Of a stretch of DNA of 64,000 bases, positions 43,952 to 52,162 are shown one piece after another. This DNA is from Bin87 sp965203195. Lineage in GTDB: Bacteria > Chloroflexota > Dehalococcoidia > Lucifugimonadales > UBA3495. Location: NCBI GenBank assembly GCA_965203195.1, contig OZ241860.1, forward strand, positions 2,294,001 through 2,358,000, given 5' to 3'. The notes under the pieces were generated by a model. It was not told the origin of the DNA, did not search any database, and worked only from the letters and a program-made list of their open reading frames with translations. A program made the translations under genes and the position numbers. Numbering within the stretch: the stretch's first letter is position 1; each line of letters opens with the position of its first letter.

Positions 43952-44152
43952 TTGGAACTGCCCAACCGCGCCAAAAGCGATATGATGAATATGAACGCCC
44001 TGCGCCAGCGCAACGGCTATGCCACCGGCCGGCGCCGGGGACGCAAGCATCCCATCGACTTGCGGCTGGCCAAAATCAAGGTTGCGGACCGGCTGGCCAG
44101 ACGGCCGCGACAGGGCGAATTGGGCGTTTCGGCGCCGGAGGCCGGATTATGA
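43952..44152 (+). CDS. possible small basic protein upstream of the toxin-antitoxin pair
   Basis: A frame of up to 66 codons (start TTG 43952 or an internal ATG at 43982, MMNMNALRQRNGYATGRRRG) whose stop overlaps the start of the antitoxin gene (ATGA). It is rich in Arg and Lys. It may be the tail of an eroded gene or a small coupled protein; coding status is uncertain. Confidence 0.3.
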   Translation: MELPNRAKSDMMNMNALRQRNGYATGRRRGRKHPIDLRLAKIKVADRLARRPRQGELGVSAPEAGL

Positions 44153-44427
44153 AAACCATCACCATATCAATGGACGACGAAACCTACCGCCGCTGCTGCG
44201 CCCGCGCGGAAGCAGCCGGCCGGCCCGTTGCGGAAATGGTCGGCCGCTGGCTGACCGATTGGGCAGGAAAGCCGGCGGTTTCCGACGCGGAACAGGAACG
44301 CGCGTCGCAGGAGTTGTACGATATACTGGCCCACATCGCCGCCCGGCAACAGGCTGACGGCGAGGTATTCCGGGTTGCCGATAACCTGACGCGGGAACAG
44401 CTTCACGACCGTGACGCGCTTCGTTGA
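44149..44427 (+). CDS. ribbon-helix-helix-type antitoxin
   Basis: A 92-residue protein beginning KTITISMDDETYRRCCARAE, the short strand and first helix typical of ribbon-helix-helix repressors, followed by AAGRPVAEMVGRWLTDW and an acidic tail that could wrap the toxin. The gene overlaps the PIN-domain toxin start at 44411. Such proteins neutralise the toxin and repress the operon. Confidence 0.75.
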   Translation: MKTITISMDDETYRRCCARAEAAGRPVAEMVGRWLTDWAGKPAVSDAEQERASQELYDILAHIAARQQADGEVFRVADNLTREQLHDRDALR

Positions 44428-44842
44428 CACCAACATCCTGCTCTACGCGGTTAGCTCCGCATCCGAGGACGCCAGCAAACGGATGCTGGCCAACGAACTG
44501 CTTGTCGCCGGCAACTTGGCCCTGTCCGTTCAGGTCTGCCAGGAATTCTATGCCCAGTCCACCCGTACCGGACGCGCCGGCGCGCTAACGCACCAGGAGG
44601 CCGTAGCGTTCATCGACTTTCTGCTGTCCCGCTTTCCGGTGCAACCGGTCACCGTTGAGCTGATGCGGACGGCTTTTGCCATCCGCGCCCGGTTTGGGTT
44701 GAACTATTGGGACTGCGCCATTCTGGCGGCGGCGCGGCGACAAGGCTGCGATGCCGTGTATTCCGAGGATTTAAGCGACACGCCGGACTACGATAGCCGG
44801 CGCGTCATCAACCCCTTTGCTCCCCTGCCGCAACGGCCGTAA
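44411..44842 (+). CDS. vapC: PIN-domain RNase toxin (VapC family)
   Basis: A 143-residue toxin with a GTG start overlapping the antitoxin end by 17 bases. PIN active-site acids are visible: TRFVDTNILLYAV (first Asp), VQVCQEFYAQS (Glu), LNYWDCAILAAARRQGCD (third acid) and SEDLSD at the end. VapC toxins cleave tRNA or rRNA. The set looks complete, so the pair is probably functional. Confidence 0.88.
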   Translation: MTRFVDTNILLYAVSSASEDASKRMLANELLVAGNLALSVQVCQEFYAQSTRTGRAGALTHQEAVAFIDFLLSRFPVQPVTVELMRTAFAIRARFGLNYWDCAILAAARRQGCDAVYSEDLSDTPDYDSRRVINPFAPLPQRP

Positions 44843-44848
44843 CCTGCC

Positions 44849-46453
44849 TTGGCCTCCCCAGAGCCCATAGAGCCCATCATCGTCATCGGCGGCGGCCCGG
44901 CCGGCTCCTGCGCCAGCGCTCTGCTCGCCCGCCGGGGCTATCCGGTCGTCCTGCTGGAGCGGGAACGCTTCCCCCGCGCCCACGTGGGCGAATCGCTGCT
45001 GCCGGCCAGTATCCCCATCCTGGCCGATTTGGGGGCACTGGCCGCGGTGCAGGAAGCCGGGTTCACCGTCAAGCGCGGCGCCACGATGATCTGGGGCGCC
45101 AACCCGGAACCCTGGAGCTGGTATTTCAGCGAAACCAACGCCAGCAACCCAACATCCTATCAGGTTTGGCGTCCGCAGTTTGACGCCATCCTCCTGGACA
45201 ACGCCCGGCAGGCCGGCGTAGTCGCGCGCGAGGGCGTCACGGTCACCGGCGTTGTCTTTGATGACGCTGGAACCGCCGTCGCCGTGCGCTGCCGGGACGA
45301 CAGCGGCGCGGGCGGCGAAAAGGAACTGCCGGCCCGGTTCGTAGTGGACGCCAGCGGGCAAGGCGGACTCCTGGCGCGCCAGCTGGGGCTGCGGCAGTGG
45401 GACGACTTTTTCCGCAACCTGGCCGTGTACGGCTACTACCGGGGCGGAGCGCGGCTGCCATCCCCCGACGAAGGCAACATCCTGATTGAGGCGCAGCCGG
45501 ACGGCTGGCTGTGGCACATCCCCCTGCGGAACGGGTGGGCCAGCGTGGGCGCGGTGGTGGACGCCGCCCGCGGACAGGACGGCATCCGGCGGCTGGGCGC
45601 GCGCCGCTTTCTGGAAACGCAAATCGCCGCCGCCCCGCACACGGCCCGGCTGCTGGCCGGGGCGAATCCCACCGCCGGCGCCTCCGTAGTTCGGGACTGG
45701 TCCTATCGGTGCCGGTCGTTGTACGGGCCGGGCTATATCCTGACCGGCGACGCCGGCTGCTTTATTGACCCGCTGTTTTCCTCGGGCGTGCATCTGGCGC
45801 TGACCTCGGCCACGCTGGCCGCCGCCGCCGTGGTCTCGGCGCTGTCCGACCCGACTCTGGCGGCGCCGGCCGGCCAAATGTACCAGCAGCTGTACTATAA
45901 GGAATACGGCCATTTCCGGGAACTGGCCCGGCTGTTTTACTCCAGCAACCGCACTGCCGACTCCTATTTCTGGGAAGCGCGCCGCCTGCTGGACGATGAC
46001 CCTTCCCTCACCCCCCGCCAGTCGTTCATCCGCGCGGTGGCCGGGCAGCCGGCGCGGGGCTACGAGCGGGCGGCGCTGGCGCAGGGCGTAGCCCCGCCCG
46101 CTTTCGGCGCCAGCGTGGCGGCGGTGGCAGCGGCACGGCAACGACGACAGGAGCAACCCATGTCGCCGGCGGCCCGGCTGCGGCTGGCCCACGGGTCGCG
46201 TCTGCAACGACAGCCCACGCTGGCCGACGGCGAATTCGTGTGGGGCTACGGTCTGGTAACGGACGGCTACCCGGAAGGGCTGCCGTGCAGCGGCCTGGTG
46301 GCGCGCCTGCTGCACGGCCTGGACGGCGTGGCTACCGTGTCCGCGGTCATCGCCAGCCTGTGCCGGGGGCTGGACGCGGCGCAGGCGCGGCAGGTGGAGC
46401 AGGCCGCGATGCAGGCGTTGCAAATCCTGTATGTGGACGGCGCCATCGGCTAG
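44849..46453 (+). CDS. FAD-dependent halogenase-like flavoprotein
   Basis: A 534-residue NAD(P)/FAD-dependent oxidoreductase. The start is TTG at 44849 with no clear ribosome site. Residues 9-20 are the FAD-binding IVIGGGPAGSCASALLA; RAHVGESLLPASIPIL matches the GES.LP motif of CmlS/CndH-type halogenases, and GWLWHIPLRNGWASVG contains the W-x-W-x-I-P halogenase signature. GYILTGDAGCFIDPLFSSGV is the second FAD motif. A C-terminal region of about 130 residues (RLLHGLDGVATVSAVIASL) may be a separate helical domain. Halogenation of a phenolic or carrier-bound substrate is possible; an ordinary hydroxylase cannot be excluded. Confidence 0.75.
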   Translation: MASPEPIEPIIVIGGGPAGSCASALLARRGYPVVLLERERFPRAHVGESLLPASIPILADLGALAAVQEAGFTVKRGATMIWGANPEPWSWYFSETNASNPTSYQVWRPQFDAILLDNARQAGVVAREGVTVTGVVFDDAGTAVAVRCRDDSGAGGEKELPARFVVDASGQGGLLARQLGLRQWDDFFRNLAVYGYYRGGARLPSPDEGNILIEAQPDGWLWHIPLRNGWASVGAVVDAARGQDGIRRLGARRFLETQIAAAPHTARLLAGANPTAGASVVRDWSYRCRSLYGPGYILTGDAGCFIDPLFSSGVHLALTSATLAAAAVVSALSDPTLAAPAGQMYQQLYYKEYGHFRELARLFYSSNRTADSYFWEARRLLDDDPSLTPRQSFIRAVAGQPARGYERAALAQGVAPPAFGASVAAVAAARQRRQEQPMSPAARLRLAHGSRLQRQPTLADGEFVWGYGLVTDGYPEGLPCSGLVARLLHGLDGVATVSAVIASLCRGLDAAQARQVEQAAMQALQILYVDGAIG

Positions 46454-47037
46454 GCGGGCTTCACCCAGGTCTCCGACCAGGCAATGCAGGCCGAACTGCT
46501 CTGCGCCGCGCCCCGCATTTCCAGCGCCACCACGCCCGGCAGAGCCCGGTCGCCCACGCTGATTTGGGCCCGGCGGGCCGGAAAGAAACAGCTATAAACG
46601 CCGTGCGCCCGCCCCGGAACGCTGCCGGCCGGGTTGTTGAGCATATAAGGCGTCAAAAAGTCGTGCCAGACCAGCGCGATGCTTTCGCTGGGCCCGGCTA
46701 CGGTTTCGTTCCAAAAGTTGGCAATATCGCCGGACTTGCTGAAAACGGCGGGAATTACGGGCAGCGCCGGGTCGGCGAATTCGGGGAACAGGACGCTTTC
46801 AATCTCGTCCTGCAAGTACCGGGCCAGGGCAATGTTGTCGGCATACACGCGGACGGGATCAACGCTGAAATCGTCGCTTTTGAGAAAGAGGACATGGCCG
46901 GCGCCGCCGGGCGACCAGAGCGCTCGCCAGTGACTGGCGCGGGTGGTTTGGGGCGCGCCGGGTTCGGGAGCCAAGCGGATGAAAGAGTTCTCGCCCGTGA
47001 AGCAGACGCGGTTGGGGTCAATGGGGCTGGTAGTCAT
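46450..47037 (-). CDS. conserved hypothetical protein
   Basis: A 195-residue protein. The ATG at 47037 (MTTSPIDPNRVCFTGENSF) follows GGAGGG by about 10 bases. Recognisable stretches: HWRALWSPGGAGHVLFLKSD, VYADNIALARYLQDEIES and a beta-rich C terminus. I do not recognise a family. Its stop codon overlaps the halogenase stop head-on in the sequence CTAG (46450-46453). Confidence 0.6.
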   Translation of the reverse strand: MTTSPIDPNRVCFTGENSFIRLAPEPGAPQTTRASHWRALWSPGGAGHVLFLKSDDFSVDPVRVYADNIALARYLQDEIESVLFPEFADPALPVIPAVFSKSGDIANFWNETVAGPSESIALVWHDFLTPYMLNNPAGSVPGRAHGVYSCFFPARRAQISVGDRALPGVVALEMRGAAQSSSACIAWSETWVKPA

Positions 47038-47078
47038 TTTGGATCCGCCCTCCGGTAGAAAGTGTCCGGCCGAGAGCC

Positions 47079-47462
47079 TCAAGGCCGCAGGATGGAGACA
47101 TCGTAGCGCTGAATGCGCCGGTCGTCGGTGATGAGGATGAGGCCGTCAACCTGCGCCTGGGCAATCAGCATCCGGTCGAATGGGTCGCGGTGGTGAAAGG
47201 GGAGATGGGCAACCTGCCTGATGTGAGCCATTCTGATATTCAGCGGCTCCAGTTCGGAGTCGCTGATCAGGTCCGCCGGATCTCGGGGCAGCGGCGGCAA
47301 CTTGCCCACGCTCTGTTTGATGCTGATTTCCCAGATACTCGCCAGACTGACGAATGACTGGCCGTTCGGGGCTGCGATGACAGCGCGGACTCCGGGGCTC
47401 AACCGGCGGCTGTCGGTAGCAAGCCAGATAAAAACCTGGGTGTCGAGCAGGTGATCAGCCAT
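47079..47462 (-). CDS. vapC: PIN-domain toxin (VapC family)
   Basis: A 127-residue RNase-like toxin beginning MADHLLDTQVFIWLATDSRR, with FVSLASIWEISIKQSVGKLP in the middle and FHHRDPFDRMLIAQAQVDGL plus LITDDRRI near the end, which carry the four acidic residues of the PIN site. It is of the subtype usually paired with Phd/DUF2281-like antitoxins, as here, with a 2-base gap to the antitoxin gene. Confidence 0.88.
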   Translation of the reverse strand: MADHLLDTQVFIWLATDSRRLSPGVRAVIAAPNGQSFVSLASIWEISIKQSVGKLPPLPRDPADLISDSELEPLNIRMAHIRQVAHLPFHHRDPFDRMLIAQAQVDGLILITDDRRIQRYDVSILRP

Positions 47463-47464
47463 AG

Positions 47465-47689
47465 CTATCGGTAAAAGTCCTCAATGATGTCTTCGGGCGT
47501 GTCGCAAAAATCGTCGGGCAGCTCGTACTGGCCGTCCCAGAGGCCAATCTTGACCTGCGGGCGGTAGGCATCGTGCTTGACGATTTTCAACCACGGCTGG
47601 CCTTCCTTGAGCACGACGACATCCTCGAACCAGGTTTTCTTGCCCAGTTCGTAGATCTCGTCGGGGAGTTCACTGGCGTCAATTCGCAT
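47465..47689 (-). CDS. antitoxin of the PIN-domain toxin
   Basis: A 74-residue protein, first in its operon, starting MRIDASELPDEIYELGKKTW. The central VVVLKEGQPWLKIVKHDAYR resembles the short beta-hairpin of Phd/YefM-like antitoxins, and the C terminus is an acidic tail (EDIIEDFYR) suited to binding the toxin. Assignment rests mainly on position and size. Confidence 0.7.
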   Translation of the reverse strand: MRIDASELPDEIYELGKKTWFEDVVVLKEGQPWLKIVKHDAYRPQVKIGLWDGQYELPDDFCDTPEDIIEDFYR

Positions 47690-47742
47690 TTCGGTTCCCT
47701 CGCTTGGCGCGGATGTCGGGGATGGCTGGTGTCGGCATTGGG

Positions 47743-47802
47743 GCGTGTCGTCAATTGCCCGTCATTCCGACTGGCGCCGGAATCCGGCCAGTCGGAATGA
47801 CG
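47743..47802. repeat. dispersed palindromic element (core plus left arm)
   Basis: CGTCATTCCGACTGG (47760-47774) pairs exactly with CCAGTCGGAATGACG (47788-47802) around a 13-base loop. Directly before it is GTGTCGTCAATTGCC, the left arm found at 58180. Confidence 0.7.
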
Positions 47803-47847
47803 AAAAGCGCCTTTGACGCCGCGCCCCCGGGTCAACGGCTCTGACCA

Positions 47848-48624
47848 TTATACCCCATTGGCGGCGGCCCGCATCGTGTCCAGATAAGCGGCGCTGGCCG
47901 ACTGGAGCAGGCCGTTGACGGTGTTGTGAAAGTACCGCACGCCCAGCCCCAGGTAATGCGGCACCAGGTTGTCGGGGCAGCTGCAACCGGCCGTAATGCC
48001 CGCAGCCACAATCTGCCGCACGCCCTGCTCTACCAGCGCCTGCACCTCGGGGTGCGTTTGCTGGCCGGGGTAGCCCATGCTCTGCGAAAGGTCGCCCGCC
48101 CCGATGAAATACACATCCACGCCGGGAACCTGAACCAGCTCCGGAATGTTCTCAATGGCCTCCACTTCCTCAAGCATCAGGCACACCAGGGTGTTGCGGT
48201 TGGCGGCGGCCACATAATCCGGCGTACTGCCCGCAAACCCGTACTCGGCCGGGCGGCCCCGGCTGAACAGCCCCCGCTCGCCCTCGGGGTAGTACTTGAC
48301 GGCGGACACCGCAGCGCGCGCCTCGGCGGGCGTGTTGACATGAGGAACCTGAACGCCCCAGGCGCCCCGGTCCAGAAACGGCGCAATGATCTCGGGGCGA
48401 TTGCCCACCGGCCGCACAATGGGCGCCGCCCCGGCGTACTCGGCAGCCCGGATCAGATCCTCGGCCAGATCCACGGTAATGCTGCCGTGTTCGTTGTCAA
48501 TCAGCACCCAGTCGTAGCCGAGAAAGCCCAGCATCTCCACTACCGGGGCCGAGGGAAAAGTAATCATTGAGCCGAAAACGGGCTGCCCGGCTTGCAGTTT
48601 CTGCTTCATCGTGTTGGCGCGCAT
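47848..48624 (-). CDS. HpcH/HpaI-family aldolase
   Basis: A 258-residue class II aldolase like 2-dehydro-3-deoxyglucarate or 4-hydroxy-2-oxoheptanedioate aldolase, cleaving 2-oxo acids to pyruvate and an aldehyde. The ATG at 48624 (MRANTMKQKLQAGQPVFGSM) follows AGGAGA; an upstream TTG is less likely. Family motifs: YDWVLIDNEHGSITVDL, PIVRPVGNRPEIIAPFLDRG, LMLEEVEAIENIPEL (metal-binding glutamate) and VDVYFIGAGDLSQSMGYPG (metal-binding aspartate). It appears to be a single gene. Confidence 0.9.
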   Translation of the reverse strand: MRANTMKQKLQAGQPVFGSMITFPSAPVVEMLGFLGYDWVLIDNEHGSITVDLAEDLIRAAEYAGAAPIVRPVGNRPEIIAPFLDRGAWGVQVPHVNTPAEARAAVSAVKYYPEGERGLFSRGRPAEYGFAGSTPDYVAAANRNTLVCLMLEEVEAIENIPELVQVPGVDVYFIGAGDLSQSMGYPGQQTHPEVQALVEQGVRQIVAAGITAGCSCPDNLVPHYLGLGVRYFHNTVNGLLQSASAAYLDTMRAAANGV

Positions 48625-48798
48625 TCTGGCGTTCTCCTGTGCTGCGGTTGCTTGTGTACGGATGGACAAATGCTATGCGCCGCGCTGGACATTAGTCAAG
48701 GCCGTAGCCCAATCACCGGAAAGTCAGGCCGGCGCGCCGGCCAACGGCAGTGGCAAACCGGCGCCGCTTAAGCGCTAAAATGCCGCCACAACGCCACT

Positions 48799-50233
48799 AA
48801 CCGGGAGCCGCCCCTGCTCATCTTTACTCTGCCCGACCACAGCGGCGTCCAGTTCACCTACGGCGAACCGGAACCGGACAACATCCGCCGCCTGCGCTAC
48901 GTCCACCGCCTCACCTAACGCTGGGGCGAGTCCAACCGCGCCACCCTGAACGCCCTGGAGCAAATCGGCCAGGCCATCGCCGGCGGCCAGCCCCCTCAAA
49001 TCGCCCTGCCAGACGGGTTCAATGTCCAGCCCGTTACCGAGGCGTTTTTCAAAGACTACAAGGCCGCCTACGACGCCACCGCCGCCGAACTCGCCGCCCA
49101 AATGTCGCCCGCTGACGCCGCCGCCTACACGCAAACCCTGTTCAACCGGCTGCTTTTCGTCCACTTCGTCAGCCGCAAGGGATGGTTTGCCTTCAACGGC
49201 AACAAAGACTACCTCAACACCCTGTGGCACGACTACCGGGACAACCCGGCATCAGACGGCTTCTACGCCCAACGGCTGGACGCCCTGTTTTACGACGGGA
49301 TGAATACGCCCCCGGAGCAGCGCCGCCCGGGCATTGACCAAATCATCGGCCAGGCCCTACCACAATGGCGGCCTGTTCGAGCGCAACGCCCTGGATCAGC
49401 AGGGCATCGTCATCGGCGACTACATCATAGAGGTGCTGCTGGCCCCCGACGGCCTGTTCAACCGCTACAACTTTACGGTGACGGAAGCCCCGCCCCTGGA
49501 CACCGAATCGGGCGTGGACCCGGAAATGCTGGGCAAGCTCTTTGAGGAAACGGTCAACGCCAGGCACAGCAGCGGCGCCTACTACACTCCCCGCCCGGTG
49601 GTGTCATTTATGTGCCGCGCCCCCCTGAAAGGCTACCTGGCCGGCCGGAACATCCCCAACTTGGCCGCCGACAAAGAGGAAATCGCGCCGCCGGAGTACA
49701 AGCAGTTTTTGCTCAAAGCGTACGCCGCCGCCGTCGACCGTTCCGACCTGTACTGCTACTTCTACGCCCGCGGCCTGCAACTGCTGAAAGAGGGCGGGAT
49801 GCATATATTCGTTTGGTCCAACAGATGGCTGGATGTCGGCTACGGTGCCCGCTTGCAGCAATACCTGCTGGACAACGCCACGCTGGACGCCATCTACGAA
49901 AGCGCCGTGGCGCGGCAGTTCCTCACGGCGGACATCAATACTATCATCAGCGTCATCCGCAAAAGGCCCGGCACCCGCAACGGCAATGGCAACGGCGATG
50001 ACTCCGACGCCGATGCCACCCGCTTTGTGCAGCTGCGCGCCCCTTTGGCAACGGCCCTCGCCGATTACGGCCGGCGGCAGGAAATCGTCAAAACCCGCGC
50101 CGAACTGCGCGCGGCGGCCACCAGCGGACGGGTGTACGAGGCACTGAGCTTGACGGCGGACGAGCGCGCAGCGGTACCAGCCGGCGTAACGGACCTGGTA
50201 GCCAACCGCAAACGCCGCGCCGCCAGCCTGTGA
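48799..50233 (+). pseudogene. N6-adenine DNA methyltransferase (restriction type) remnant
   Basis: The sequence follows a large restriction-type methyltransferase family (LLIFTLPDHSGVQFTYGEPE, TLFNRLLFVHFVSRKGWFAF, MLGKLFEETVNARHSSGAYY, DLYCYFYARGLQLLKEGGMH) but is broken three times. There is an in-frame TAA at 48916-48918, a frameshift near 49361 in the PY.NGGLFE motif, and an internal deletion at about 49655-49690 where SYYTPRPVV leads to GYLAGRNIPNL and then directly to post-motif IV sequence. The SAM-binding and NPPY motifs are therefore gone and no enzyme can result. Confidence 0.85.
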
Positions 50234-50272
50234 TATGATTGCATTGTGCAATCGTTGCTCCTTGGAGGCGCT

Positions 50273-50431
50273 ATGCAGTACATCGGCATCATCTTGTTTC
50301 TCGTTCTGTACTTCGCCCTGGCGCCGGTGGTTAACGACGATACCTGCCGGGCATTGGCTGGCGGCAGTTCGGGTACGCTCAACCGGATTGTCGGGGAGTT
50401 GCTCGTTTTGTGCTGGGTGCCCTGGGACTGA
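50273..50431 (+). CDS. small membrane peptide
   Basis: A 52-residue peptide with GGAGG 5 bases before the ATG. One hydrophobic helix at the N terminus (YIGIILFLVLYFALAPVV) and a second weaker one (IVGELLVLCWVPW) at the end. No known family; too short for a confident assignment. Confidence 0.4.
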   Translation: MQYIGIILFLVLYFALAPVVNDDTCRALAGGSSGTLNRIVGELLVLCWVPWD

Positions 50432-50477
50432 CGCCGGCCGGTCCTCGTTGCTGGCCGGCGCATTGCCGTGCTTTGGA

Positions 50478-50831
50478 TCACTGCACCCGCACGATAACAT
50501 CGCCCACCGTCCTCACGATTTGCGTTATCCCGTACCCACTGGCAATGGGGGCCGCAACCCAGGCGTACCGCTTGATCGATTCTCGGAACACCAGCCCGGT
50601 CACTGCTTCGGAGCCTGGCGGTCCGATCAAGCGATGGATCGTAGCGGTAATGAAAGCGGCTATAATTACCGTTCCAATCGTGATGACCAGCACTGCAATA
50701 AGGGCCAGTTCCTGGGGCGGATCCAGCTGTAGCGAAAACCAGAACATCATGCCGATGATCAAGCCTACCCCGCATACTACGTAGAATGCGAATGCTTGAC
50801 GGTAGAATGCGCGTATTTGACGCATGTTCAT
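50478..50831 (-). CDS. small three-helix membrane protein
   Basis: A 117-residue integral membrane protein with helices at about residues 13-33 (AFAFYVVCGVGLIIGMMFWF), 41-62 (LALIAVLVITIGTVIIAAFI) and possibly 90-108. The start (ATG 50831 or 50825) overlaps the stop of the gene before it, so the pair is translated together. Function unknown. Confidence 0.55.
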   Translation of the reverse strand: MNMRQIRAFYRQAFAFYVVCGVGLIIGMMFWFSLQLDPPQELALIAVLVITIGTVIIAAFITATIHRLIGPPGSEAVTGLVFRESIKRYAWVAAPIASGYGITQIVRTVGDVIVRVQ

Positions 50832-51052
50832 TCCGTATCCTCCAGTTGGATATTCTGGTTAATGAGGTCAACCAGAACAAAAGGAATCGTCCCCACGATG
50901 GCAAAAACGCCCAGCAGAAACGCCAGATAAGGCAAGGCTCCGCAGGAATCCAGCCCGTCTCCGTAGTGGCAGGACACCAGCTTGACCGCTGCAATCATCA
51001 CCACAGATATGGAAAGCCAGAACCCCAGTATCATCCCCTGCATTAGACTCAT
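50828..51052 (-). CDS. small two-helix membrane protein
   Basis: A 74-residue protein with two hydrophobic helices (MILGFWLSISVVMIAAVKLV and LPYLAFLLGVFAIVGTIPFV) joined by CHYGDGLDSC, whose two cysteines could form a disulfide outside the membrane. It is coupled to the 117-residue protein by an ATGA overlap. Function unknown; possibly two parts of one small membrane complex. Confidence 0.55.
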   Translation of the reverse strand: MSLMQGMILGFWLSISVVMIAAVKLVSCHYGDGLDSCGALPYLAFLLGVFAIVGTIPFVLVDLINQNIQLEDTE

Positions 51053-51249
51053 CGTAGCCGCCTATCCCACTCGGTCGCCGCAAGTGACCGCTTGATGTCG
51101 GGAGCGATTGTAAGGCATCGCAAACATCTTGTAAAGCGGTAATTACGCCGTCTTGCCCGCCGTCAGATGGCCGGTGAGCAGGACGGCGGTGCACGAGGGA
51201 CGCGCCGGCGTAGCAAAGCCGTCATCGAAAGCGTTACCAGTAGCGTTTA

Positions 51250-51921
51250 GTTTTAGGTGGTTTGGTTATCAGGCCCTGCTCTGGCAGCAGTGCCAGCAGG
51301 TTGTGCTCCGTCCACACCGCCCCCAACTGCTCCCGCCGCCGCAACTCCCGGTCGTGCCTCTCCAATCGCGACGTCGTCCGATGCGCCACCGGCCCAGTCG
51401 CCAAATGGCGCAGTCCCTTGGACAACGCTTTCTCACACCAGTAACGCGCCGCCCCAGCCGTCACGCGCATAATCCGCAGCCATTTGCTGATGGCACTCTT
51501 GACGCAGCCCGCCCGGTTCCCGGCGCGGGCGTAGCTCAGTCAGGCGCGCGGCCAGGCTGATGGCGGCGTCACGGTTTTTTTTGGAAAACCGCTGGTGGCG
51601 CATTTCCTCGCCCAGCAGCGTCATGCCGCCGGCCATACGACGACACTGGCCGCGGCGGAACACGGGGATTTGGAGGCGGACTTCGCCGTAGCTGGCGGCA
51701 ATGGCGCGAGCGTAGCGATGGTGGCGATGCATGGCCAAGCGGCAATGGTCGCAGAGGGGCTGGTAGTCGTCCAGGGCTTGTTGGAGGGCGGGCTTGGAGT
51801 TGGGCGGGGATTTGGCGTTCCAGTTGGGTTTCCAGGTGGTGTAGCAGGCCCATAGCGGCGTATCTCCGATAGGGGATAGGGCGGGCATTGTACCCCATTT
51901 TGTAACCAAACCGCCTAAAAC
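51250..51921 (-). mobile_element. degenerate insertion sequence
   Basis: Bounded by GTTTTAGGTGGTTTGGTTA (51250-51268) and its inverted copy with one mismatch (51903-51921). Inside, on the minus strand, are transposase-like fragments in two frames: CDHCRLAMHRHHRYARAIAA, PVFRRGQCRRMAGG and MTLLGEEMRHQRFS in one, and RYWCEKALSKGLRHL, RRREQLGAVWTEHNLLALLP in the other. It resembles the ISLre2 type with zinc-binding N terminus, but it is short and frameshifted, so it is probably inactive. Confidence 0.65.
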
Positions 51922-51949
51922 GAAAAGCCGCCCAGTTTGTCTGCTACCC

Positions 51950-51979
51950 TTGCCCTACCCCTTGCGCCGGCGCTATAAT
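51950..51979 (+). promoter_or_regulatory. promoter of the nusA operon
   Basis: TTGCCC (51950-51955), an 18-base spacer and a consensus TATAAT (51974-51979). It gives a leader of about 175 bases before the nusA ATG at 52163. Confidence 0.6.
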
Positions 51980-52062
51980 GCCGCCCGACATCGCCCGGCT
52001 GCGCGGAGCGGGGAACTCGCCATTTCCCGCAGGCCGCCGGCAGGAGGCGGATCGGGTTTGGC

Positions 52063-52092
52063 AAGCGGGGGGTGATACCCGCTTTATTTTTT
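52063..52092 (+). terminator. terminator within the nusA leader (possible attenuator)
   Basis: AAGCGGG (52063-52069) pairs with CCCGCTT (52078-52084) and is followed by TTTATTTTTT, a classical intrinsic terminator. It lies between the TATAAT promoter and nusA, with GC-rich segments (GCAGGCCGCCGGCAGGAGGCGG) upstream that could form an alternative fold. Confidence 0.65.
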
Positions 52093-52162
52093 GCCAACCC
52101 CGCCGCCCGGGCCAAGATGTCGACAAAATCAACCGGCATCGCAGCCCGCGCGGAGGACGACG

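Noticed and set aside
48780..49300. Hypothetical small genes in alternative frames of the methyltransferase remnant
   Set aside because: They lack motifs and ribosome sites; the recognisable family sequence is in the broken main frame.
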